A stretch of DNA of 64,000 nucleotides from Candidatus Thiosymbion ectosymbiont of Catanema sp. Cochon2018 (GCA_011392765.1 WYCW01000003.1:292465-356464), one strand, 5' to 3'; positions 25,991-35,759 are shown, numbered from the stretch's first letter. Numbers and translations: made by a program. The notes: generated by a model from the sequence alone, not told the origin.

Positions 25991-26883
25991 TCAGGTTTCG
26001 GCAACTGCTTCCCGATCGAATAGCTTGTTTACTTCGAACCGACTGCCGTGGGCGATCTGCCACACGGCTTGGGCCAGCTTGCGCATGAGGGCAATCACGA
26101 CCTTGTTCTTCAAGGCGCCGGGGCGGCTGGTTTTGAGCTGATACCAACGCTTCACCACCGGCTCGTGTGCGATCAAGCGCAGGGTGGCAAAGTAGAGGTA
26201 GAAGCGGGCTAGCGATGGTCCGCGCTTAGTGATCCTCAGCTGCCCTTTATGCTTGCCGCTACTGCGTTCCTTGAGGTTCAGCCCCAATGCCTTGAGGTAG
26301 CTGCTGGCCGTGGGGTCGCTCTGCGGGGATCCGACCGCGGCCACCAGCACCGCCGCCGAGACGGTGCCCACAACCCCCGCCATCCGCACTAGTACCGGCT
26401 CCTGCTTGACCTGGCCGGCGAGCATCCGCTCGATCCGGCGAACTTCCCGGCGCGCCGCCAGCCGGTCGCCAGCTAACCACTGCAACAGCTCACGCTCGGC
26501 CGCTAAACAGGGAACTCCCAAGCTCCGCCGGGCGCTGGCGAGCACGGCACCGATCTTCTCCGCACGCAACCTGGAACGCCCCGTACGACGCAGCAGCGCC
26601 TCCGCTCTCTCCGCATCGGCCGCCACCGACGCCGGATCGCCATACGCCTCCAGCCGTCGACCTGCCCCAAGCTCTACCAGTTGCTCGACAACCTCCGCGG
26701 TCCCCCCCGGATGACGCCACCCAAACGTCACCTGCGCCTCCTGATCCGCCGTCAGCAGCGTGGCGACAAAATCCTCTTTGGCTACATCCACCGCTACCAC
26801 CACCCGTCGCCGGTGATCCGACCGGCCACTCCCGTCCACGCCACTTGCTTGAAATCGACATATTTATATCTACGTTTACTCAT
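25991..26883 (-). pseudogene. IS110-family transposase, frameshifted and shortened
   Basis: Starts MSKRRYKYVDFKQVAW at 26883, shifts frame near 26815, and continues VVVAVDVAKEDFVATL (first Asp of the DEDD catalytic domain) to the Transposase_20 domain (AGVVGTVSAAVLVAAVGSP, SYLKALGLNLKE, RITKRGPSLARFYLY). The section between the first Asp and the later acidic residues is much shorter than in the family, so the DEDD site is incomplete. Inactive remnant; IS110 elements lack inverted ends, so its borders are not defined. Confidence 0.85.
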
Positions 26884-26982
26884 GGGGACACCTCCAATAC
26901 CTCGGTTGACAGCACGCAAGTTTATCCACTTGCCCTCCGAGCCATGAGGGTCCCCTTCTCCTGCTTATAACTGACTACGAAT

Positions 26983-27066
26983 CGCGCCAATCAATCCGCG
27001 AGGATTCGTGTGATTTGTGAGATTTCCTCTCTTTTGCTGGCCGGTAACGCTTAACTTAATGGTATT
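26983..27066. repeat. half of a split palindromic repeat (right of IS110)
   Basis: Inverse complement of 25463-25547 with few differences; ends cgcttaacttaatggtatt. Confidence 0.6.
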
Positions 27067-27537
27067 GGCCGGGTTACCTGTCTGCCGACAGGCAGGCGGC
27101 GCGTTCGCAGGTGTTTGCATCCCTCACCATCGAAAGACGCGCCTAACCCGGCCTACAAAACTCAACGTAGCGGCACTGGGCCTGGTTGTTGCTGAAATAA
27201 AACAGTATGACAGGTGTCACGGCATTGACCCCTTTTCCTACCCCGTAGTTTTCAATAGGTTAGAGTCTTGGGGGCTTTTGCCGTTGCAGAATTGTCTGAG
27301 ACGAAAAAAGTTGCACTTTTGTCTGTATTTTGCGCTACAATTGGTATTGATAGTTGAATCGTCTCACTATGCTTCGACTTGTGGTTTCGGAAGACGACTC
27401 TTCGGGAGCTTCCGTAGCCGAGCCAGCATGGCGATATGCGCGGGCTTGTTGTTTTTCGCCTACAGCTTGTCCGGACCCGTGCCGAAGTACCGAGTTTTAA
27501 CCACTGTCTTCAACCTGCACTATAAGGTAACCTAAAG
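27067..27537. other. leader region of the OmpA-domain gene
   Basis: No gene. A possible promoter is ttgcac at 27311 with tacaat at 27336 (19-bp spacing, so weak). A tctgccgacaggcagg hairpin is at 27080. The last 16 bp before the next gene hold aaggtaa, a fair ribosome-binding site. Confidence 0.35.
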
Positions 27538-28110
27538 ATGCGCAAAGCAAATAAAACCCTCCGGGCCATGGGCTACACGGCCCCTGTAGCGCTGATCCTT
27601 GCCCTGGCGACGCCCGCTATGGGCCACGAACCCACAGACGAGAACCTTTGGTTGGCAAAGGCGGAGGAGACCGCCTGGGCCAACAGGTACGGCGAATGCT
27701 GGAAAAGCAAGACCGGGCCCGGCAATCTTGATCCCTGCCGGGTGGTGGCGGCCGTGCCGCAAGAAGTTACCGTGCACCTGAACTTCAAGTTCAATAAGCA
27801 CAATGTTCCGGAGGATGTCATCAACAAGGAGGAGATTGCTAAGATCAACGACTATATCGACCAACTGAGAGCGACTCCGGAAGAGGAGCTCGTCACCGTC
27901 GTGGGCCACACCGACACCGTAGGTAGAGAAGAGTCTAATCTGGTACTGGGTCAGAGGCGTGCCGAGGCCGTTCGTAATTACATCATTGGCCAGGGTTATC
28001 AGAATGTGGAAGCGGAGTCCCGGGGCGAGAGCGACCTGGCGGTCCAGACTGGTGATAACGTAGAGGAGTGGATGAATCGCCGCGTGGAGCTCCGCAAAAC
28101 GATACTTTGA
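27538..28110 (+). CDS. OmpA-domain periplasmic/outer-membrane protein
   Basis: 190 residues: signal peptide (MRKANKTLRAMGYTAPVALILALATPAMG, cleaved near 29), a short linker with two Cys, then an OmpA C-terminal peptidoglycan-binding domain from about 80 (VHLNFKFNKHNV, VVGHTDTVG, QRRAEAVRNYI, NRRVEL). There is no beta-barrel. It should tether envelope layers by binding diaminopimelate in murein. Single gene with its own terminator. Confidence 0.88.
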   Translation: MRKANKTLRAMGYTAPVALILALATPAMGHEPTDENLWLAKAEETAWANRYGECWKSKTGPGNLDPCRVVAAVPQEVTVHLNFKFNKHNVPEDVINKEEIAKINDYIDQLRATPEEELVTVVGHTDTVGREESNLVLGQRRAEAVRNYIIGQGYQNVEAESRGESDLAVQTGDNVEEWMNRRVELRKTIL

Positions 28111-28160
28111 CGTAGAAACTGGTGCCGGGGCTATCTCGCCTCGAGAATGCCGGGCATAAG

Positions 28161-28192
28161 CCGGCCATGCTCAGCGTGGCCGGTTTTTTTTT
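28161..28192 (+). terminator. rho-independent terminator after the OmpA-domain gene
   Basis: Stem ccggcca/tggccgg (28161-28167 and 28177-28183) with further gctcagc pairing inside, followed by nine T. 51 bp past the stop. Confidence 0.85.
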
Positions 28193-28704
28193 GGCTTTTT
28201 TATCTGGCTCTTTATGGATTCCGGACTGTTACTATCCTCCACCTCCGGCGCGACCGTAAGGGTGGGCTGTGCCCACCGACCGGGCCTCCAGTCACCAGTC
28301 GCCGGCTGCCCGCTCATTGATGCGGTTCGCGCCTCCTCATGATGCCATCCTGAACGACCAACCACGCTCACCGCACATCGATGCGGTTCGCGGTCGGAAT
28401 TGGTGTAATCCTGCTACGGTATACCACGCTCACCGCATCCTACTCGCCCAACCTATTACGACAAGCGGCCAGCAGCCAACTTAATGGCATTGCCCTTGCC
28501 TGGTCTCCGAGCGGGGAGAAGGGGGCGCATCAGGGAGTAGTGGTCTACATCCCGGACAACGGACGGGACCCCGAGTTGTTGGAAGCGGCGATACCGGAAA
28601 GCGAGTTGCCGAAGTGAGCACCGTCGCAAAGGGGGGCTAATTGGGGGGGCAGATAGGAGAGTCGATAAAGATTTCCCTGTAAATCAATCGCTTGCAAATA
28701 AGAT
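28193..28704. other. gene-free stretch with dispersed repeats
   Basis: Three gatgcggttcgcg...cgctcaccgca(tcc) units occupy 28318-28442. The open frame ending at 28617 (GVVVYIPDNGRDPELLEAA) looks protein-like over its last 30 residues but has no start or relatives I know; perhaps the tail of a lost gene. Confidence 0.4.
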
Positions 28705-28795
28705 TGGCGGAGAGAGAGGGATTCGAACCCTCGATGGGCTTTTAACCCATACTCCCTTAGCAGGGGAGCGCCTTCAGCCGCTCGGCCATCTCTCC
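28705..28795 (-). tRNA. serV: tRNA-Ser (GCU)
   Basis: 91 nt with encoded CCA. Acceptor stem ggagaga/tctctcc, long variable arm, T-loop ggttcgaatcc, and anticodon GCU in the loop ctGCTaa. Downstream of csrA on the same strand, the same order as E. coli csrA-serV. Confidence 0.95.
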
Positions 28796-29005
28796 AAAAG
28801 AAAGGTGCAATACACCCTACCCCCGGTTGCCAGCTAGGTGGAGCCCTGGAATTCCTATGGCCCATAGAGGGGTTGTCTCTCGGCGATTTCCCGATCGACG
28901 CCCCTCCTCGCAGGGAAGGAACAGATGGAAATCGCAAACCCCGATCACCGGCGGGGATTGTATCCCCGCCTATCGCGTTTGACCAGCTTGGAATCGACGG
29001 ACTGC

Positions 29006-29221
29006 TCAGGGTAGGGCATCGGATTCGGATTCATCCTGCCGAGTACCCTGTTCCGCCTGCTCCCGCTTTATGCGCTCGTAGATTTCTTCACGGTGCACCG
29101 CCACATCACGGGGGGCATTGACGCCGACGCGCACTTGATTTCCCTTGACCCCAAGGATAGTAACAGTCACCTCGTCGCCAATCATCAGGGTCTCGCCAAC
29201 TCGTCGAGTCAGTATCAACAT
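29006..29221 (-). CDS. csrA: carbon storage regulator CsrA
   Basis: 71 residues, [20 protein letters not shown], with the RNA-contacting Leu4/Arg6-7 and [12 protein letters not shown] at the C-terminus. A dimeric RNA-binding protein that blocks or stabilises mRNAs at GGA-containing leaders. I took the ATG at 29221, which follows gggag at 8-bp spacing, not the longer frame to 29278. Lies between lysC (upstream) and tRNA-Ser (downstream). Confidence 0.96.
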   Translation of the reverse strand: MLILTRRVGETLMIGDEVTVTILGVKGNQVRVGVNAPRDVAVHREEIYERIKREQAEQGTRQDESESDALP

Positions 29222-29355
29222 TGTCGTTTCTCCCTTATCTCCTTTTCCAGATTGAGACCTATCGACCGACCGGTCCAACGCCTTGCGGTGCCACCGAACG
29301 CAGATAAGTCACGGCCAACCCGACACGGAATCCAGAAATCAAACTCCGTATCCGC

Positions 29356-29462
29356 TTAAGGGCACTTTGAAAAATACGGTTTTCGTCTACAGTACATCCC
29401 AACAATCAATGGCTTGGAGTCGCTTGATTAGTGAAAATACCTATTTTTCAAGGTGCCCTTAA
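29356..29462. repeat. 107-bp MITE between lysC and csrA
   Basis: Imperfect inverted ends ttaagggcactttgaaaaat and its partner atttttcaaggtgcccttaa; the centre has caacaatcaatggct and gtcgcttgat. Copies: 32632-32960 (interrupted), 48263-48369 and 61018-61119 (inverted). It sits in the csrA leader region and may affect its transcription. Confidence 0.85.
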
Positions 29463-29619
29463 ATTCTAACAACAGCTCAGACCACACCAAAGCCTTTTTG
29501 TTACCACTACCTTACAAAGCATCCTGAAAACTTCAAGGTGCCCGCGGGGGCAAAGACCCCTTGCCTTGTTCAAGCGAAAAACCGATCGAGTAGCCGGCAA
29601 CGGCGAGGAATGACGAACG

Positions 29620-30852
29620 TCAACAGCCTCCATCCGCATGGTGCAGCTCGAAGGCATAGTGCAACGCCCGCACGCCGAGTTCCAAGTATCTTTCGTCCAC
29701 GACAACGGATATCTTGATCTCCGAGGTGGAAATCATCCGAATATTGATGCCCTCCTTCGCCAGGGCGGCAAACATTCTGCTGGCGATCCCAGCGTGGGAA
29801 CGCATACCGACGCCGACCAGAGAGATCTTGGCGATTCGATCGTCGCCCGAGACCTCCCGCGCCGCCAGGGACCGAGTCGTGGAGTGCAATATTTCCAGTG
29901 CCTGCTCATAGTCGTTGCGGTGAACGGTAAAGGTAAAGTCCGTTGTGGCCTCGTCGGCGGTGACATTCTGGATGATCATGTCCACCTCGATATTGGCCTC
30001 CGAGATGGGGCCGAGGATCTTGTAGGCCACGCCCGGCTGGTCCGGAACGCCGAGGACGGTGAGCTTGGCCTCGTCACGGTTGAATGCAATGCCGGAGATA
30101 ACGGCGTCTTCCACTGCTTCCTCCTCGAAACTGATCAGCGTGCCCTTCCCGGTCTTAAAGCTGGAGAGCACCCGCAAGGGGACCCGGTACTTGCCCGCAA
30201 ACTCCACGGCCCGGATCTGCAACACCTTCGAGCCCAGACTCGCCAGTTCCAGCATCTCCTCGAAGGTGATGCGGTCGAGCTTACGGGCCCGCGGCTCGAT
30301 ACGCGGGTCGGTGGTGTAGACACCATCTACGTCCGTGTAAATCTGGCATTCATCGGCGTCCAAAGCGGCGGCCATGGCTACCGCAGAGGTATCCGAGCCG
30401 CCGCGCCCCAGGGTAGTGATATTGCCCTCTTCGTCCACACCCTGAAATCCGGCCACTACCACCACGCACCCGGCATCCAGATCGGCCTCGACCCGGGCAC
30501 CGTTGATGTTGCGAATCCGGGCCTTGTTATGGGAATTGTCCGTACGGATGTGAACCTGACCCCCGGTGTAGGACTTGGCGGGGCAACCCACCCCCCCCAA
30601 CGCCATGCTGAGCAGTGCGATCGTGACCTGCTCGCCGGTGGACAGCAGCACGTCCATCTCCCGCGGGTTGGGCCGCGCTTGAATCTCTTTGGCCAGAGCG
30701 AGGAGACGATCGGTCTCACCCGACATGGCCGAAACCACGACCACGACCCGATCGCCCCGCTCGCGCCAGGTTTTGACCCTTGCCGCGACGGCCTTGATCC
30801 GCTCGATATTGCCGACGGAGGTACCGCCGTACTTCTGTACGATCAGGGACAT
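29620..30852 (-). CDS. lysC: aspartate kinase
   Basis: 410 residues. Kinase domain with VQKYGGTSVGNIERI at the N-terminus, FTGxxx-type GRGGSDTSAVAMAAAL near 175, and YTDVDGVYTTDPR. Two C-terminal ACT domains (KLTVLGVPDQPGVAYKI and ISLVGVGMRSHAG), which bind lysine or threonine for feedback control. First step from aspartate to lysine, methionine and threonine. In many relatives alaS lies upstream; here a ClC channel faces the other way. Confidence 0.96.
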   Translation of the reverse strand: MSLIVQKYGGTSVGNIERIKAVAARVKTWRERGDRVVVVVSAMSGETDRLLALAKEIQARPNPREMDVLLSTGEQVTIALLSMALGGVGCPAKSYTGGQVHIRTDNSHNKARIRNINGARVEADLDAGCVVVVAGFQGVDEEGNITTLGRGGSDTSAVAMAAALDADECQIYTDVDGVYTTDPRIEPRARKLDRITFEEMLELASLGSKVLQIRAVEFAGKYRVPLRVLSSFKTGKGTLISFEEEAVEDAVISGIAFNRDEAKLTVLGVPDQPGVAYKILGPISEANIEVDMIIQNVTADEATTDFTFTVHRNDYEQALEILHSTTRSLAAREVSGDDRIAKISLVGVGMRSHAGIASRMFAALAKEGINIRMISTSEIKISVVVDERYLELGVRALHYAFELHHADGGC

Positions 30853-31079
30853 ACGACTTCCCAGGTGGCCTATCTACTTGCCCTACAGCTAACACCAAAC
30901 TCAACCGTCGGTTGAATCTCTTCCTGGAGATTCCGATAACAATACCAGAAGTCAGGGTTCGTGTGACGGCCTAAAGCAGCTTTGATTTCGCAGTAGAACA
31001 GTCGTATGCCGGACAGGCTCTAACTGTTCCGTGGTCAACAACCGCAGTTGATGGGTACAGCCCATCCATCGACTGCTCG

Positions 31080-31175
31080 CGACGGGTCTATACTGCCCGT
31101 GACCGGCGACTAGAGGCTGGGAAAATCGATCCGCTAAGATCATGTTTTCGGGAAGATTCATACGCACTTACCCTG
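31080..31175. repeat. decayed end of an inserted repeat element
   Basis: gatcatgttttcgggaagattcatacgcacttaccct matches the right end of the element nested at 32717-32928. It lies in the promoter/leader region of the ClC gene; the rest of 30853-31197 shows no gene. Confidence 0.5.
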
Positions 31176-31197
31176 GCCTGCAAGGGAGCTCGAAACG

Positions 31198-32484
31198 GTG
31201 ACTCCGGCTCGCGCGATGTGGCTGCGACTGACCTTGCTCGGGGTGGTCAGCGGCGTGCTGGCAAGCTTGGTGGTACTAGCCTTCAAGGCGGCCATCACGC
31301 TCGGCCAATTTCTCTTGCTGTCACGGGGGGAGCACGGAACCTACGCCGGTCTCGATCCTTGGCTACGACTCATCCTGCCGGTGGCCGGAGGGCTCCTGCT
31401 CGGACTGGTCTTCGATAGGCTGCACGCCAAACACCGCGAGGTGGGCGTAGTCCATGTGCTGCGCCACCTTCACACCCCCGGCAAAGAATGTTTGCCCGCG
31501 GCCAACCTATTTACCCAGATCAGTGGTGCAGTTGTCGCAATCGTAGCCGGACACGCGGTGGACACGGAAGGGCCATCAGTCCATATCGGTGCGGCCAGCG
31601 CCGGCCAGATCGGCCGGCGCATGCGGGTTTCCGCCGAAGAGGACCATACCCTTACCGCCTGTGGCGCTGCCGCCGCCATCGCGGCCGCTTTCAACACCCC
31701 CCTGGCGGGAGTCGTCTTCGTGGTGGAGGTGTTGAGGGTGCGTTACGAGGTTAGCCGATTTTTACCGATCATCGTCGCCTCTGTGGTGGGTACGGTCATG
31801 AGTCGGCTGTTGCTGCATGCAGACCCTACCCTCAGTGTCCCACCACTGGATTTGAACAACCACTGGGAGCTTCCGAACCTGATCCTGCTCGGGTTGATGA
31901 TCGGCGTGCTGGCGATCGGCTTCATCAGTCTGTGCGAGTCCGTCGCCGCGCGTACGCGCACCTGGCCCAGCAGCCTGAGCTTCACCCTGGCGGGCCTGGT
32001 AACCGGCATCTTGGCGCTGTGGACCCCCCAGATCATGAGCACCAGCTATGATATTCTCGATCAGCTGCTGGCAAGCAAGGAAGGGCTTGGGGTGGGCCTG
32101 GTGCTTGCGATCACTCTGACCAAACTGGTGGCCACGGGCACGGCGGTCGGACTGGGGGTCCCCGGTGGACTGATCGGACCGACCCTGTTCATCGGCGGGG
32201 CGGCAGGGTCCGCATTCGGTATGTTGTTCGGTATGGTTGGCCCCATGGCCACGGCCTCGCCCGCCTTCTATGCCATCGTCGGTATGGCGGCCATGATGGG
32301 AGCGAGCCTCCGAGCACCGCTGGCCGCCTTGATCGCGTTACTCGAACTTACCGGCAATCCCAATGTCATCCTCCCCGGCATGCTCGCGGTTGCCGCCGCG
32401 GACATTACCAACCAATTGGCGATCGGCCGCGAATCCGTGTTCGAGATCCTGCTACGCAGTCGCGGGCAAGACGGGCGCGTATAA
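31198..32484 (+). CDS. ClC-family chloride channel/antiporter
   Basis: 428 residues with about ten membrane helices. Conserved chloride-pathway motifs: DTEGPSVHIGAASA (GxEGP loop with the gating Glu), AAAFNTPLAGVVFVVEV, and GLGVPGGLIGPTLFIGG (GxFxP-like). It moves chloride, or exchanges it with protons; there is no C-terminal CBS domain. GTG start with aagggag before it. Confidence 0.9.
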   Translation: MTPARAMWLRLTLLGVVSGVLASLVVLAFKAAITLGQFLLLSRGEHGTYAGLDPWLRLILPVAGGLLLGLVFDRLHAKHREVGVVHVLRHLHTPGKECLPAANLFTQISGAVVAIVAGHAVDTEGPSVHIGAASAGQIGRRMRVSAEEDHTLTACGAAAAIAAAFNTPLAGVVFVVEVLRVRYEVSRFLPIIVASVVGTVMSRLLLHADPTLSVPPLDLNNHWELPNLILLGLMIGVLAIGFISLCESVAARTRTWPSSLSFTLAGLVTGILALWTPQIMSTSYDILDQLLASKEGLGVGLVLAITLTKLVATGTAVGLGVPGGLIGPTLFIGGAAGSAFGMLFGMVGPMATASPAFYAIVGMAAMMGASLRAPLAALIALLELTGNPNVILPGMLAVAAADITNQLAIGRESVFEILLRSRGQDGRV

Positions 32485-32631
32485 TTCTCAGCTACCAATC
32501 GCCAGTAGTGTAAGAAGGTGTTTGGTTAAAACGGATCCTGGCACGGACACCGAAATAGATCGACAAGCTGTTATGCGTCGAACGCAACACGTCGAATCCC
32601 CCAGACAACGCCAAATCATTCAGGATTGCTT

Positions 32632-32960
32632 TTAGGGCACTTTGAAAAATACGGTTTTCGTCTACAGTACACCGCAACAATCAATGGCTTAGAGTCGCTT
32701 GATCGGTGAAAATACCCAGGGTGAGCACGTATAAATTTCTTATCGATCAACAAATTGCTACCAACTCCCAAGCGCCGGCGCGGAGCGCGTAGGTTGGGCA
32801 AAGCCGGATCAGGGACGATCCGGCGTGCCCAACATCAGCATTTCGTTGGGCACGGCGCGCCGTCCCTGGCGCGCCTTTGCCCAACTACAAGATCATGTTT
32901 TCGGAAGGATTTATACGCGCTCGCCCTGTGAAAATACCTATTTTTCACGGTGCCCTTTAA
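32632..32960. repeat. MITE copy interrupted by a second element
   Basis: Same family as 29356-29462: left end tttagggcactttgaaaaat, right end ttttcacggtgcccttta. It is split by the 212-bp element at 32717-32928. Its right end provides the last codons and stop of lnt. Confidence 0.85.
32717..32928. mobile_element. 212-bp non-autonomous element nested in a MITE
   Basis: Inverted ends cagggtgagcacgtataaat and atttatacgcgctcgccctg. The direct repeat tgaaaatacc (32707-32716 and 32929-32938) is a 10-bp target duplication. The core is the gtaggttgggcaaag...ctttgcccaac palindrome. Ends of the same element appear at 31137-31172, 37746, 38588 and 54711. Confidence 0.85.
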
Positions 32961-34548
32961 CCGGACAGCTTCTAATAGTCGGCGGCCGGCGACGGAAAGC
33001 CGGCAGCCGGTAACTGACTAACATCAGCAAGGCGAGGCCGAGCGCGAGCCGGTTTCCCAGATACACGAAGGGCGTCGCCCCCCGGCGTTGCTGCACTTCG
33101 GACGAAAAGGCTCCGCGTTCGAAGGGGGGCACGCTACCCAGGATCTTGCCGCGGTGGTCGAGGATGGCGGAAATCCCGGTGTTGGTAGACCGCAGGAGCC
33201 AACGCTCGTTCTCCAGGGCCCGCATGCGCGCCATCTCCAAGTGCTGGTGGGGCGCCAGCGAGTCGCCGAACCAGGCATCGTTGCTGACGTTGATGAGGTA
33301 GGCCGCCTCCGGCAGGGCCTCGATCACCTCGGCGGGAAAGACATCCTCGTAGCAGATGGAGACGCCGGCCAGGTGCTCGCCGACCCGCAGCAACGGCCGT
33401 GCGGCAGCGCCCGCGCTGAAGTCCGACATAGGGACCTCGAAGGCCCGGGCGATCGGCCCCAACCAGTTTTTTAAGGGGATGAATTCGCCGAAGGGGACCA
33501 GGTGGCGCTTGCGGTAGCTATCCTCGACCGTCCCGATACTGATCAGAGCGTTGAAGTAGGCGCGCGTTTCGAGGTCCATGACCGGGATCCCGATCACCAG
33601 CTCGGCACCCTGCGCCCGGGCCTCCTTTGCGAGCGGTCGGATAAAGGCGTCCTGCACCTCATGCAGAAAGTCCGGAATCGCCGTCTCCGGCCACAGAATC
33701 AGGTCGCTGTCCCAGTTCTCGCGGGTGAGTGCCAGGTAGGCGCGCAGGTTGGGGATACGCGCGTCCGGGTCCCATTTCAGGGACTGCGGAATATTCGCCT
33801 GTACCACGGTGGCGCGGAAGCCTTCACCATCCGACTCGGTCCACTCGATGCTTTTCAGGGCGGTGCCGACAAGCCAGATCAGGACGAGCCCGGCGAGCGC
33901 GGCGTATCGGCCCCGTCCCCGCCAATGTACCAGGCACCAGAGCAGTCCGGCGCCCAACGCCAGGACCAGACCGATCCCGTAGACGCCCGCGATGGGTGCA
34001 AAACCTGCCAGTGGGGCGTCGATCTGGGTATAGCCGATGGTGAGCCAGGGAAAACCCGTAAACAGCCAGCCCCGCAGCCACTCGGTCAGGACCCAGACCG
34101 CGGGAAACGCCAGTAAGGGACCGCTTGCGCGCGGACCATCGCTGAGCCTGGCCGTCAGGGCACCGACGATCCCATAGTAGAGGGCCGCCCCGACGATCAG
34201 CAAAGCGGTCATCAGGTAGGCCAGCCAGGGGGCCATATTGCCGTACTCGTTCAGGCTGATGCGGACCCAGAAGATGCCGAATCCCATCAGGCCGATCCCG
34301 AACCCCCAGCCGACCGGAAAGCCCTCCCGCGGAGTCGACCTGGAGAGAAGCTCGTAGAAAAGGGCCAGGGATAGAATAGCGACCGGATAGAAGGAAAAGG
34401 GCGCGAAGGCGAGTACGGTCAGGCCCCCCGCGACCGTCGCGAGCAGGATACGAACGGCGAGAGGAAAACCGGTTATCAGAGACGACACGATGGAAGATCC
34501 TTCCGAGGGAGACAAGTGCCTTCTATCAGTCGCGTCCGGTGCGGTCAA
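32938..34548 (-). CDS. lnt: apolipoprotein N-acyltransferase
   Basis: 536 residues: six to seven N-terminal membrane helices, then a periplasmic nitrilase-fold domain with the catalytic Glu (WPETAIPDF, about 287), Lys (YRKRHLVPFGEFIP, about 345) and Cys (SICYEDVFP, about 398), and a last helix. It adds the third acyl chain to outer-membrane lipoproteins such as LpoA and DolP encoded here. Its last six residues (KGHREK) and stop are read from the right end of a MITE. Upstream are hairpin repeats. Confidence 0.95.
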   Translation of the reverse strand: MTAPDATDRRHLSPSEGSSIVSSLITGFPLAVRILLATVAGGLTVLAFAPFSFYPVAILSLALFYELLSRSTPREGFPVGWGFGIGLMGFGIFWVRISLNEYGNMAPWLAYLMTALLIVGAALYYGIVGALTARLSDGPRASGPLLAFPAVWVLTEWLRGWLFTGFPWLTIGYTQIDAPLAGFAPIAGVYGIGLVLALGAGLLWCLVHWRGRGRYAALAGLVLIWLVGTALKSIEWTESDGEGFRATVVQANIPQSLKWDPDARIPNLRAYLALTRENWDSDLILWPETAIPDFLHEVQDAFIRPLAKEARAQGAELVIGIPVMDLETRAYFNALISIGTVEDSYRKRHLVPFGEFIPLKNWLGPIARAFEVPMSDFSAGAAARPLLRVGEHLAGVSICYEDVFPAEVIEALPEAAYLINVSNDAWFGDSLAPHQHLEMARMRALENERWLLRSTNTGISAILDHRGKILGSVPPFERGAFSSEVQQRRGATPFVYLGNRLALGLALLMLVSYRLPAFRRRPPTIRSCPVKGHREK

Positions 34549-34721
34549 ATCTTCAGCGAACGCCGGCGGATTGAGCCTGGCCGGATTCTATCCCGCTGGG
34601 GGGTATGAGAAGTTGGGCAAAGGCACGCACTGCCGGGCCGATGATCGAGCCGACGGCCTCTAGCGCGCCGTGCCCAACATCCAACCGATCTAGGAGACGT
34701 TCTCAAACGAACCGCACCGAA

Positions 34722-34787
34722 GAACCACGGATGGACACAGATAAACACAGATTGTGATCCGTGTTTATCTGTGTTCATCCGTGGTTC
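34722..34787. repeat. hairpin repeat (gaaccacggatgg type)
   Basis: Near-perfect inverted repeat gaaccacggatggacacag / ctgtgttcatccgtggttc with a small loop. Relative of 19233-19303. It stands between lnt and a small membrane-protein gene; the rest of 34549-34896 has no gene. Confidence 0.6.
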
Positions 34788-34896
34788 TAATGCAAGTAAA
34801 AACCCCAGATTGAGAACGCCCCCTAGCGTCCTTGCCGCGATCCCCGTATATTCGCGTAGAACACTCACTCAAAAAACTTGATGGGGAAGATTAAAA

Positions 34897-35148
34897 ATGC
34901 CGGAAACCAACAATGGGGCTAAGCAGAAAGTCAGGTACCTGGAGGACGATCAGGGCAATCCATCTTCGATGCGACTTATGAGCGCTACTGCGCTGGTTGC
35001 GAGTATTGTTTTCGGTCTGATCGCGACGTTGCATTCCAAAGCATGCGGAGAGAATGGTCTGTATATCACAGCAGCGTTTTTGATCGCCGCATTTGCACCG
35101 AAGGCTCTGCAAAAGTTCGCAGAGGTGAAGTTCCCGCTAAAGGGTTGA
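34897..35148 (+). CDS. small membrane protein, unknown function
   Basis: 83 residues with two hydrophobic segments (MSATALVASIVFGLIATL at about 28-45 and YITAAFLIAAFA at 56-67) and a polar, acidic start. ggggaaga stands 6 bp before the ATG. No family recognised; size and shape would suit a holin-like or accessory membrane peptide. A copy of the 3'-end repeat begins 44 bp past its stop in the usual orientation. Confidence 0.6.
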   Translation: MPETNNGAKQKVRYLEDDQGNPSSMRLMSATALVASIVFGLIATLHSKACGENGLYITAAFLIAAFAPKALQKFAEVKFPLKG

Positions 35149-35191
35149 CCAGGATCAGCCAAAACTCATCGGTCGCATCCGGCAAGGAATC

Positions 35192-35345
35192 CCAGCGAGG
35201 CTCCGTCTCAGACCGACGAGGCATGAGGCCCCAAAAGCCCCTCTCCCGTAAGGCCCCATCTCTTACGCCCAACCAGCCGTTGGAGAGCTAGGGTAGGTCG
35301 AAATCGAAATCGGGATCGCAATCGGAATCTCGATTTCGATCCCGA
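35192..35345. repeat. composite repeat, inverted copy
   Basis: gcgaggctccgtctcagaccgacgaggcatgag, then ccccatctcttacgcccaac and a GATCGG run. The same family as 3038-3392 in the opposite orientation, without the nested palindrome; it therefore shows the empty site (cctaccctagctctccaacgg) of that insertion. Confidence 0.75.
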
Positions 35346-35433
35346 TTTAGGCTTTTACGACACCCTCAACAATTCAGGGAGCAGAAGGCTGATACCTGAC
35401 AACTGCCCCCGTGGGAGTGCACAAATGCGGAAG

Positions 35434-35543
35434 AGAAAACTACGAATCACGCGAATTTCCGCGAATCGATTCGCGAGGATTCGCGTGATTCGTAGTTTTC
35501 TTCTCTTACTTTGCCGACCGGTAGCGCTTAACTTAATGGCATT
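35434..35543. repeat. palindromic repeat, copy of 3164-3293
   Basis: gaaaactacgaatcacgcg through gcgcttaacttaatggcat; slightly longer loop (gcgaggattcgcg). Between it and 35760 there is no recognised gene. Confidence 0.65.
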
Positions 35544-35759
35544 GCTGTTGAAGGAACCAGATGCCGACTCCCCATGGGATGTCGCCCGTCGTAGCGAGCT
35601 GCTGGAGGCCTGACGGGGCGTCCTTGCCCGCAGGCTCATCACACCCTACTTAACCGGGACGGTAGGGACAGACCCCCCGTGCCTGCCCGTCCCCGTATCT
35701 GTCCTCGGAAAGGGCAACCACAGGGGGTTGCCCCTACGAGAAATCCTGGTGCCTTAGGA

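Noticed and set aside
27017..27535. 172-codon open frame before the OmpA-domain gene
   Set aside because: Starts in a palindromic repeat, crosses the likely promoter, no recognisable domain.
29638..30915. 425-codon open frame on the plus strand
   Set aside because: Antisense to lysC; shadow frame.
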